A stretch of DNA of 64,000 nt from positions 13,824,906 to 13,888,905 of the forward strand of contig NC_081551.1 in NCBI RefSeq assembly GCF_901000735.1. The letters run 5' to 3'. The position numbers and the translations under genes are program-made. The notes under the pieces were generated by a model. The model saw only the letters and a program-made list of their open reading frames with translations. It ran no database searches and was not told where the DNA came from. Of this stretch, positions 57,701 to 64,000 are shown piece after piece (the stretch's first letter is position 1; the number at the start of each line of letters is the position of its first letter). The DNA is from Corylus avellana (taxonomy: Eukaryota; Streptophyta; Magnoliopsida; Fagales; Betulaceae).

Positions 57701-58863
57701 ATAAAAATAGATCACAAAATACTGAAGGCATGATATTCAGAAAAATAAAATGCATTAGTTCTGCTGCTGATTTTGTATCTTGCCAAGGACAAGAACCATT
57801 AGTAATTTAGTAAATGGGACAAGTGCCTACCGCCAATGGATCCATCACATAACAAGCTGGAATAGTTAAAAAATGAATGTGCAAAGTAGCAATTAGTAGA
57901 TTTCACATTGGAGATATTATTTGGCATGTCCTTTTTGAGGTTAAAATACCTAGGCAATAGTTACAAAGCACCAAGTTCCCATGTAGTTATCTTTCTGCTC
58001 TAATAGGTCCAATTTAGATGCCTAAAGTTTGATTAATATACTCTGCATATTTTTTATTGATATACTGGGCAGTCTGGGCATATCATATGTATCGGTCAGT
58101 GTGGTATTTGGTTCAGATTACGATTCCTCTGAATCAAATTATATCAATGCAACATGCAGATTAAGAATCCCAAATAAGCCATTCAGATGTTTTACAGGAG
58201 CAAGTTTATACCATAAAATTCAATACTTGTTAACAGTAGATTGAGTAAAAATGAACAAAGAAGAGCGGATAGATAACCGTACACACTGGAAAATGGAACA
58301 AGATAATATGTAGGGATAAATCTCACAAAATTCTTCAAACCTGTAGTTTGATAGTGATGCCTCTCTCCCTCTCCAAATCCATGTTATCAAGAAACTGTTC
58401 CTTCATCTCCCGCTTCTGTACAGTTCCGGTCACTTGGAGCAGTTTATCCGCCAAAGTCGATTTCCCATGGTCTATGTGCGCAATGATGCTGAAATTCCTG
58501 ATGTTAGACACAGGGACCTGCAGTTTTAGACCCGAAACAAAAAGGCAGCTGAGCAAATACTCCTATACAAGGAAGTTGGTTGTTGATTTGTAAGAATTTG
58601 ACCTTGAGAAGGCGATCTTGGCCGTCTTGGACGGCGAGGTCCGGGCCGGAGAGGCCTGGTGACTGGCAAAGGACTCGGAACCTCGCCGGCCGAGAAAGAG
58701 GGAGTCTGGTAGAGAGAGGAAGTGGTAGCGCAGACAAGTCCAAGGTGCTTCTACTTCTGCTTCTTCTTCTTGTTCTAAAGCTAAAGGTTTGGCAGCAATG
58801 GTGTTGCTGTTGAGTGTTGTTAGTGGATAAGAGGAGCGCGCGAGAACAGAGGCCTGCGGCCAT
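34570..58863 (-). CDS. LEPA: LEPA/EF4-type translation GTPase, plastid form, 22 exons
   Basis: Intact gene of 688 codons (2067 bp of coding exons). Exons: 58603-58863, 58341-58517, 57553-57639, 56583-56639, 56298-56363, 51291-51353, 45213-45257, 45017-45117, 43743-43839, 43429-43500, 41046-41200, 40885-40942, 39808-39888, 39573-39659, 38641-38712, 38382-38516, 38150-38223, 37350-37437, 37034-37111, 35903-35978, 35518-35558, 34570-34665. All introns are GT-AG and each exon length fits the frame. GTP motifs: AHIDHGKST (100-108), RGITIK (139-144), DTPGH (165-169), NKID (219-222), SAK (250-252). The LepA-specific tail ([14 protein letters not shown]) is present. LepA/EF4 acts on ribosomes in translation. 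A Ser/Arg-rich extension of about 85 residues suggests plastid import, as for Arabidopsis cpLEPA; a mitochondrial GUF1-type role is less likely. Confidence 0.95.
40885..41200 (-). CDS. LEPA: LEPA exons 11-12: domain II end and linker
   Basis: [20 protein letters not shown] and [19 protein letters not shown] sequence (here [16 protein letters not shown]). The Gln codon is split CA/G by a 103-bp intron. Exon 12 reads [19 protein letters not shown]. The donor of exon 11 is GACCA|GTATTG. Confidence 0.93.
41397..41944 (-). mobile_element. Short LTR element (TRIM-like) in LEPA intron 10, reverse copy, ends in gap
   Basis: LTR at 41397-41575, a purine tract (GCTTGAGGGAGAG, minus) just inside it, a 300-bp interior, a primer site TGGTATCAAAGCC (minus, 41879-41867), and the start of the second LTR at 41880 running into the gap. 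It is the same family as 53388-54795 but in the opposite orientation. No coding capacity is seen. Confidence 0.75.
41945..42044. other. Assembly gap (100 N)
   Basis: A run of exactly 100 N inside LEPA intron 10. It hides the end of the short LTR element and the joint with a LINE fragment. Frames that appear to cross it are not real. Confidence 0.99.
42045..42165 (-). pseudogene. LINE fragment (end of reverse transcriptase ORF)
   Basis: The minus strand encodes [20 protein letters not shown] and [14 protein letters not shown], a segment typical of plant L1 ORF2 between the RT and the zf-RVT knuckle. It is cut by the gap. Confidence 0.6.
42671..42717. repeat. TA microsatellite
   Basis: Nearly pure (TA)n of about 47 bp in LEPA intron 10, the longest in the window. 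Confidence 0.95.
43349..43388. repeat. GT/GA microsatellite
   Basis: (GT)n passing into (GA)n just downstream of exon 10 in transcript terms. Confidence 0.9.
43429..45257 (-). CDS. LEPA: LEPA exons 7-10: G5 motif and start of domain II
   Basis: Exon 7 ends in SAK (G5). Exon 8 holds [12 protein letters not shown] and ends two bases into a Ser codon completed in exon 9. Exons 9-10 ([20 protein letters not shown], then [10 protein letters not shown]) form the beta-barrel domain II. Intron 8 (1177 bp) has no recognised insertion. Confidence 0.93.
45290..45845 (-). pseudogene. 5'-truncated LINE in LEPA intron 6 (outer)
   Basis: The minus strand encodes the LINE zinc-knuckle segment: [20 protein letters not shown], followed by VARELW. 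The 3' end lies near 45290 without a clean A tail. It is interrupted at 45846 by the A tail of a second LINE. Confidence 0.65.
47236..47645 (+). mobile_element. 5'-truncated LINE 3' end, inverted inside the other LINE
   Basis: Plus-strand frames encode [20 protein letters not shown] and [10 protein letters not shown], the end of a plant LINE ORF2, followed by a 3' UTR (TGTACTAGGGTTGCACCCC) and an A tail at 47635-47646. The repeat gtaaaggtgataaagg lies at its left joint and again 51 bp before it. Confidence 0.65.
48527..48539 (+). other. Primer-binding site of the copia derivative
   Basis: TGGTATCAGAGCC, a perfect tRNA-iMet-type site. Confidence 0.85.
48600..48810 (+). repeat. Tandem duplication of about 111 bp in the gag derivative
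   Basis: The block with caacacgctacctatgacgt and gttgcacaacatcaatcacc occurs at about 48600-48700 and again at about 48711-48810, changing the frame. A second duplication (tggatttcttctctctc) occurs at about 49319 and 49441. Confidence 0.75.
50010..50490. repeat. Likely relic of a GC-core MITE
   Basis: A cggccacc/gggaggggg-rich stretch (50310-50480) next to gacacgtgg/ccatgtca motifs resembles the MITE at 30071-30698, but no matching second arm or target duplication was found. The rest of intron 6 up to exon 6 (50490-51290) shows nothing recognisable. Confidence 0.4.
51291..51353 (-). CDS. LEPA: LEPA exon 6: G4 motif
   Basis: Twenty-one codons, [20 protein letters not shown] plus E, holding the guanine-specificity motif NKID. 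It sits alone between the two largest introns (4944 bp on the 5' side, 6033 bp on the 3' side), both filled with transposable elements. Confidence 0.93.
52590..52800 (-). repeat. Possible small LTR-element relic in LEPA intron 5
   Basis: A repeated block (ccaattatcataaaagctta at 52605 and ttaccatttatcctaaaagc at 52727) flanks a primer-site-like TATGGCATCAGAGCT (minus, near 52706-52720). It could be the two LTRs of a very short element. Weak. Confidence 0.35.
53310..53387 (+). repeat. LINE 3' UTR fragment
   Basis: tacatgggttgcgccccttg and tatataaattgatattacct match the 3' end type of the intron-6 LINE (45846 on, opposite strand). It directly precedes the short LTR element. Confidence 0.55.
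53388..54795 (+). mobile_element. Short LTR element (TRIM-like), complete, in LEPA intron 5
   Basis: LTRs 53388-53552 (165 bp) and 54622-54795 (174 bp) start TGTTAGAAGAGTT and end TATAACA. The target duplication is atata on both sides. Primer site tcgtatcagaccc at 53553 (two changes from the tRNA-Met site), and polypurine tract ttgagggggag at 54611-54621. The 1.07-kb interior has no long frame but holds repeats of ccgaccggccttgg(t/a)(t/g)tt near 54228-54410. It must be moved by another element. Confidence 0.85.
54225..54420 (+). repeat. Tandem repeats inside the short LTR element
   Basis: About four units of 40-60 bp with gaccggccttgg, then gagaac(c/a)gatcc and atgttgtgatcgatgt. This raises GC content well above the surroundings. 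Confidence 0.75.
54796..56297. other. Remainder of LEPA intron 5
   Basis: A/T-rich intron sequence with no recognised element or gene. Confidence 0.6.
56298..58863 (-). CDS. LEPA: LEPA exons 1-5: transit peptide and GTP-binding motifs G1-G3
   Basis: Exon 1 (87 codons) starts [16 protein letters not shown] and is rich in Ser, Arg and Leu with few acids, typical of a transit peptide. The start at 58863 is chosen because the upstream in-frame codons (VKIV) have no earlier ATG. Exon 2 carries G1 and G2, exon 3 carries G3, and exons 4-5 continue the G domain ([19 protein letters not shown]). Introns are 85, 701, 913 and 219 bp and hold nothing recognisable. Confidence 0.93.
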
Positions 58864-59503
58864 TACAATTTTCACCACTTAATTTCGTGCACCGTCTACT
58901 GTATAATCTAATTTCTATATATCGCAGCATGGAATATTGGAATGAGTTAAGATTCTCGGCTGCCTCAAGCGTCAGACATCTTTTTCTTTTTTTTCTTTTT
59001 TTTTTTTTATTTGAAAAGATAAATATTACAGAAAAATTTAAATTTGAGGTATTAGCATTAAATTTAAAATGATAAAATCCATTTTAAGTGATACCGTCCC
59101 TAAAGAGTTAACCTTCCACCTATAAGTTTTAGTTTTAAATCAAAAAATAAATTTTGAGACATGAGAAATTAAATATTAACTTATAAAAATTTAACCAAAA
59201 AAAAAAAAAACAAAACAAAATCTAGTAGGACTAGGAAGAGAGAGATTTTTCTACAAATTTTTTTTTTTTTTTAATAAAGCCACATCAGACTTTGGTAGAC
59301 ACTTGTCTGACTCTTGGCAGCCTAATAGCAGGACTCTATTGGAATCGTTTTTCAAAGGAAGAACCAACGCGCCAGTGGCGTGCACTCGCCTTTTTTTTTT
59401 TTTTTTTTAATTGAATAAAATTATATAAGTCAATTTTAATTTAATTTAGGAAAAAATCCATATACACCCTGACCCCTTAAACTAAAACCTAATTGACAAT
59501 ATC
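58864..59503 (-). promoter_or_regulatory. LEPA upstream region with a possible TATA box
   Basis: The minus strand has CGATATATAGA (58923-58914) about 50 bp before the ATG, which would give a very short leader. Beyond it are poly-T and poly-A runs (58985-59005, 59195-59210, 59255-59270, 59390-59408) and no gene. Confidence 0.35.
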
Positions 59504-60370
59504 TAGGTGTTACTGCGGGCAGTTCCAACCGCCCGATAACCGCTATAACCGTTAACCGTTTAACCGTATTAACCGCTATAACCGCCTAGTGGTTAGAGGG
59601 TATTGAGTTTACTAACTCTTAACCGCCTTTTTATATAATATATTTTTATACTTATAAATATAATAATATTTAAACATATAACATAATTACTTGATAATTA
59701 AATCGCAATTTGAGTATTAATATATTATCACTATAATTAATATAATTATATCACATGAGCAATTGATTATATAATAACAAATTATACATATATAATATGA
59801 CATAACTTATAAGTATACCAATTCATACTAATACAACAATTAAGTATTTAGAGACTTAGTTCCAATGTATGTTATAAACTTATAAGTCTATACATGTTAT
59901 AAATTATAATTATACATATCTGCATATAAATAATATAAATGTATAAGATCAATACTTAATCATATGATTAAATGACAATTCAAATACTTTATTCAAGTTA
60001 ATCATATTATTAATGTACAATGATAATGTGATTCGTATAATATCAAATTAAGTAATTGTCATTAAATTCAATAATGTGTTACTTATAACCACAATTGAAG
60101 TATTAATGTATTATCATTCTAATTTATATAATTAGATAATAACAAATTATACATATATAATATGATATAAGTTATAAGTTTACTAATTCATACTAATTCA
60201 ACAATTAAGTACCTAGAGACTTAATTCCAATGTATGTTATAAACTTATAAGTCTATATATGTTATAAATTATAATTATACATATATGCATATAAATAATA
60301 TAAATGTATAATGATAATATGATTCGTATAATATCAAACTAAGTAATTGACATTGGATTAAACAATGTGA
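59504..60370 (+). mobile_element. hAT-like non-autonomous element, copy 2 (truncated by the LINE)
   Basis: Left end TAGGTGTTACTGCGGGC, then AACCGC repeats (59530-59635), then the same A/T-rich interior as 17340-18597 but in the opposite orientation. A block of about 175 bp occurs twice (59786-59960 and 60141-60320). The right side stops at the T run that is the A tail of the LINE, so the LINE probably inserted into it. Confidence 0.65.
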
Positions 60371-60447
60371 TTTTTTTTTTTTTTTTTTTTTTTGAATTGG
60401 TTCTCCAAAATTCCATAAAAATCAGGGTAAACAGAGACTACAGATGG

Positions 60448-60955
60448 TTACGGACGGATAGGAAAATCCTCACGCCACACCCTATTATCTTCTAAGGTCA
60501 GTGCTAACTTTGCTAAGCGGTGGGCTTCTCCATTAGCTTCCCGTTTTACATGCTATACTACAACATCTTGGAAAAACCGGAATGAAGCCTTGATGTCCTG
60601 GATGATTGGCCCGTATCGACCAAGCACGCCATCCTTGCTGCACAATGCACCCACCACTTCAAGTGCATCTCCCTCCAAAACAACTTTAGATAAACCCATT
60701 TCAATATTGAGTTCAACACCACACCTTGCTACTAGAGCTTCTCCCGTGGCTGGGTCTTGGATAAATTCCTTTGTCTCGCACACCATGGCCTTTTCTCGCC
60801 CGTCACTGCCCCGAATAATTACCCCCAACCCCACCCGATGCCTATCTCTGTCAACCGCCACATCCCAGTTCACTTTGTGAACATTCACCGGGGGAGGCAT
60901 CCAGCACATGGGTGTGGGATGTCGTTGGATTGGTCGGTGCTTTTGGGCATTACTT
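60448..60955 (-). pseudogene. LINE C-terminal RNase H domain
   Basis: VNWDVAVDRDRHRVGLGVII (first Asp), then EALVARCGVELNIEMGLSKV and EGDALEVVGAL (Glu, Asp), and after a TAG at 60555-60553 HVKREANGEAHRLAKLAL (last acidic part). This is the RNase H type found at the end of many plant L1 elements. The stop is TAA at 60450-60448. Confidence 0.8.
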
Positions 60956-62189
60956 TCTGCTAACAGGTGAGCATCCAGTTGTTCTTGCGCCTTGCGGTAT
61001 ACAACTTGAGGTGGAATAACTTCCCTTCATGCACAAAAACGTTCCTTCTCAGCCATAGCTGTCTTGCAATAATTGCTACAAGAGTCGTTTCTTCCTCACT
61101 AAGTCGATTCAGTAGTTTCTCCATGATACTCATGAAGTCCAGATTTTCGCTAGAGGTTTTGCTAATCTTCCCAGATACCACACTCCAAACATCTCGGGCT
61201 AAGGGGCACACCCACAGAATATGGCTCACTATCTCCACGTCCAGCTTGCAGACCGGACACATGGGGTCATTCGTTACATGCTTTTTAAAAAGATTGTCCT
61301 TTGTCGCTAGAATATTGTTACAGGCCTTCCACAGAAAATTCTTAATAGTTGGGGGAACTCTGCAGGCCCATATCTTCTTCCATAATTCTCGGCTTGGCTC
61401 TCTGTTGGAACAGCTCCCCATGTCAATTTCAAACCCTTCCTTAGCCATGTGGTATGCACTTCGCACTGAAAAATTACCTTTGTGTGTACCCATCCAATAG
61501 AGCCGGTCTTCTCCATTGCACAAACTGATTGCCAATCCACATATAGAGGCTACTTCTTCGGGCCCAAAAATTTCTTATATAAGAGCCGTGTTCCACCAGT
61601 TGGTATCGGCATCAATCAATTCACTCACCTTGGCATCGTGAGCAAGGATTCGAACAAGAGTCTGGACATGGCCCACTGTCCCCCTACATACCCACTTGTC
61701 TTTCCAGATACCTATCTTTGAACCGTCACCGACCCTCCAAGCCATTCCTAAGTTAAGCAGTTTCCTTGCTTTCCAAATACTCCTCCATACGTATGACGGG
61801 CTTCGACCGAGATCTGCTTCCATAAAATTACCATGAGGATAATATTTTTCCGTTAGGATCCGAGACACTAAACCATGTGGGTTTTGTATGAGTCGCCACC
61901 CTTGTTTTGCCAATAGAGCAATATTAAACCATTCCAGGTCATGATAGCCCATTCCCCCCATCGTCTTAGCCTTCCCAAGCTTTGACCAGCTCATCCATGC
62001 TATCCAATTGTCATTTTGTTTGTGTCCCCACCAAAACCTCGCCATCATCGCATTGATATCCCCACATAGTGCTTTTGGGAGTAAAAATACACTCATAGTG
62101 TATGTGGGGATTGCCTGGACCACCGCCTTTAGTAGTACCTCCTTGCCTGGTTGAGACAAAAAGTTCTCTTTCCACCCTTGCAATTTATC
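60956..62189 (-). pseudogene. LINE linker and zf-RVT zinc knuckle
   Basis: FLSQPGKEVLLKAVVQAIPT, FWWGHKQNDNWIAWMSW, then after the TAA at 61577-61575 the segment CPVCKLDVEIVSHILWVCPL (zinc knuckle). The frame shifts near 61000, after which the linker continues in another frame (AQEQLDAHLLAESNA). Confidence 0.75.
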
Positions 62190-63500
62190 TCATATTCTTC
62201 CCTTGATGCCATTGAAAGCACTAATTCGAGATCGGCCTATCAAGTTTGGGAGCCCCAGATATTTTTCATACCGGTTTGTGACGCTCACTCCAGCGGTCGA
62301 CATAAGAAAATTCTTTGTCTCCACCCTTGTATTCCGACTGAAAAAAATTGAAGTCTTTTCCCGGTTCAACTTTTGTCCAGATGCCTGTTCATAGCTACCA
62401 AGAATGTCCTGAATTTTTGTCCATTTTGTAAAAGTGGCCCTGCAAAACAGTAAACTGTCATCTGCGAAAAAGAGATGGTTTATCTTTGTCCCCCCTCTAG
62501 CAATGGGAAGACCTGTTATTCCCCCTTCTGCCTCCGCTATATTAAGTAAAGCACTAAGACCTTCCGCACACAGGATAGAAAGATAAGGGGATAATGGGTC
62601 CCCTTGACGGATGCCTCGTGAAGGTTTAATACTTCCATAAGGTTGGTCATTAATGAGAATTGAATAATACACTGTTCTAACACAAGCCATAATTAGTTTT
62701 ACCCATCTTTCTGCAAAGCCCAATTTTGTCATGACGGCCTCCAAAAAATCCCATTCAACTCGATCATAAGCTTTACTCATGTTGAGTTTAAGTGCCATAA
62801 ACCCCTTCCGCCATTTCAACCGCACATCCATGGTATGGAGTGCCTCAAAAGCAATAATTATATTATCCGTAATTAACCTCCCGGGGACAAAGGTGCTTTG
62901 ATTCGCCGAAATAACCGTGGCCAAAACCTTTTTCATTCTATTGGCAAGGACCTTTGCAATGAGCTTGTAGAGCACATTGCAAAGGCTTATGGGCCGAAAA
63001 TCAATTACCCGAGAAGGGTTCTTTTTCTTTGGGATGAGGACAATGTTTGTGGCATTAATAGACGGGTCTAGAAACACAGAATTTAGAAATTCTAGAACAG
63101 CTATGCATACCTCAATCTGAACAACTGGCCATGATTTTTGGTAGAAACAAGCCGCAAAACCGTCAGGCCCAGGGGACTTGAGTGGGTGCATTTGTCTGAG
63201 AGCAGCATCCACCTCCTCCACCCTAAACTCTTTGAGCAAATCTTCATTCATGGCCTGTGTCACCCGAGGGGTTACACATTCCATGCAAGCTTGCAGCCCT
63301 TGGGTCCCTGCCGTATGGAATAGATTTTTATAGTATTCCAAAAAAGCCGCACTAATTTCCTCCTCATTCTTCCAAACTCTTCCAGCTTCATCTGTGATGC
63401 TGCTAATGTGATTTATTCGCCTCCAATGGTCAGCCCAGGCATGGAAGAACGGCGTATTGCGATCGCCGTACTGATACCAATTTTGTTTGGATCGCTGCTT
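62190..63500 (-). pseudogene. LINE reverse transcriptase
   Basis: Open from 63500 to the TGA at 62192-62190: YGDRNTPFFHAWADHW, then SPGPDGFAACFYQKSW, VLIPKKKNPSRVIDFRPISL, KAYDRVEWDFLE, GIRQGDPLSPYLSIL and the catalytic FADD (LFFADDSLLFCR). The RT core itself has no stop. The TGA falls in GRI-stop-DKLQGW, where Trp is usual. Confidence 0.85.
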
Positions 63501-63662
63501 CTAGTGAATATCCTCCTGCTCCAATAAAAATTCTATGTCCTATTTGAGTCTTTTGATTACGGCCTAGTCCTCCTGTTTTTCTGCACATTGTAATTGCTCT
63601 AGCCATTTAGTTTTCTGCTGGATCATTTTCCCTGTATTGCCATACTTTTGTCCGTTCTATCA

Positions 63663-64000
63663 CAAGAGTTCTCGTTGGCAGTGGTCCAACTTTTCCTGCA
63701 CATCCTGCATTGCCGAGCACCCGTAAGTCTCAGACTTCCACTCCACATCCAGAATTTTATTATACTCATCATGCAAATGCCACTTTGACTCAAACTTGAA
63801 TCTCCGTTGTGGCCGTGGCTTCTCCTGCCCGTTCCCATTGGTTTGCACCCAGACCGGCTTGTGATCAGATGACCTCACAGCTAGAATATGCAGAGTGACT
63901 TCCCCAAAAATTTGGCTCCATTCTGTATTAGCTACAGCGCGGTCCAAACGCTCTCGAATAAAATCCCCATCATATCGGCAATTCGACCAGGTGAATTGCG
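63663..64000 (-). pseudogene. LINE endonuclease (APE type), C-terminal end
   Basis: From the window edge: FTWSNCRYDGDFIRERLDRA and, further on, LAVRSSDHKPVWV, which holds the catalytic SDH of the apurinic-endonuclease-like domain that nicks target DNA. Stops at 63662-63660. Confidence 0.75.

Larger units (their letters stand above)
60371..64000 (-). mobile_element. Plant L1-type LINE, 3' part, leaves the window
   Basis: A tail is the T run 60371-60393. On the minus strand: end of the endonuclease, RT, zinc knuckle (zf-RVT) and a C-terminal RNase H. In-frame stops at 63662-63660, 63566-63564, 63542-63540, 63503-63501, 62192-62190, 61577-61575 and 60555-60553 and a frameshift near 61000 mark it as dead, but the reading frame is otherwise easy to follow, so decay is moderate. 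The 5' end lies beyond 64000. Confidence 0.88.

Noticed and set aside
60590..61500. Plus-strand frames of 96 and 177 codons opposite the LINE
   Set aside because: They are antisense shadows of the LINE RNase H and knuckle regions, with no domain of their own.

Overview
The window is nuclear DNA of a eudicot plant, probably a woody perennial. The species cannot be fixed from the sequence. The evidence is GT-AG introns, TE-swollen introns, an endogenous florendovirus-like caulimovirid, copia and gypsy LTR elements, RNase H-bearing plant L1 LINEs, hAT and Mutator-like MITEs, and one conserved plant gene. Two runs of N (697-716 and 41945-42044) show a scaffolded draft assembly.

The only intact host gene is a 22-exon minus-strand gene (CDS 58863 down to 34570, 688 codons) for LEPA/EF4, the LepA-type translational GTPase, with a plastid-type N-terminal extension. 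All 21 introns are GT-AG and every junction keeps frame. Introns 5, 6 and 10 hold most of the inserted DNA: a short LTR element with 5-bp target duplications, LINEs inside a LINE, a copia derivative and a second short LTR element in reverse.

Layout. 1-6244: head-to-tail array of a gag-only LTR element (minus strand), followed by a gypsy gag start, primer site and LTR (6252 to about 7700). 7931-15646: 7.7-kb endogenous pararetrovirus (minus), bounded at both ends by primer-binding-site repeats and (TA)n. It lies next to the start of a BED-zinc-finger (hAT transposase-like) gene whose leader and promoter lie at 15900-17172. 17340-18597: hAT-like element. 18598-20300: copia relic whose LTR holds a MITE. 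21442-33205: copia element with a solo LTR inside a solo LTR in gag, and a hAT element (itself holding a MITE) in reverse transcriptase. 34570-58863: LEPA. 59504-60370: second hAT-like copy, inverted. 60371-64000: 3' two-thirds of an L1 LINE with an RNase H domain (minus), leaving the window.

What stands out: the anatomy of the viral integration (ends at the replication discontinuity, TA-repeat target, a 13-bp inverted flank and an intact ORF2 beside a broken ORF1); a triple nest dated by matching target duplications; and a three-fold module conserved in the transcribed part of the gag-only element's LTR. No clear case of an unknown cellular system was found.
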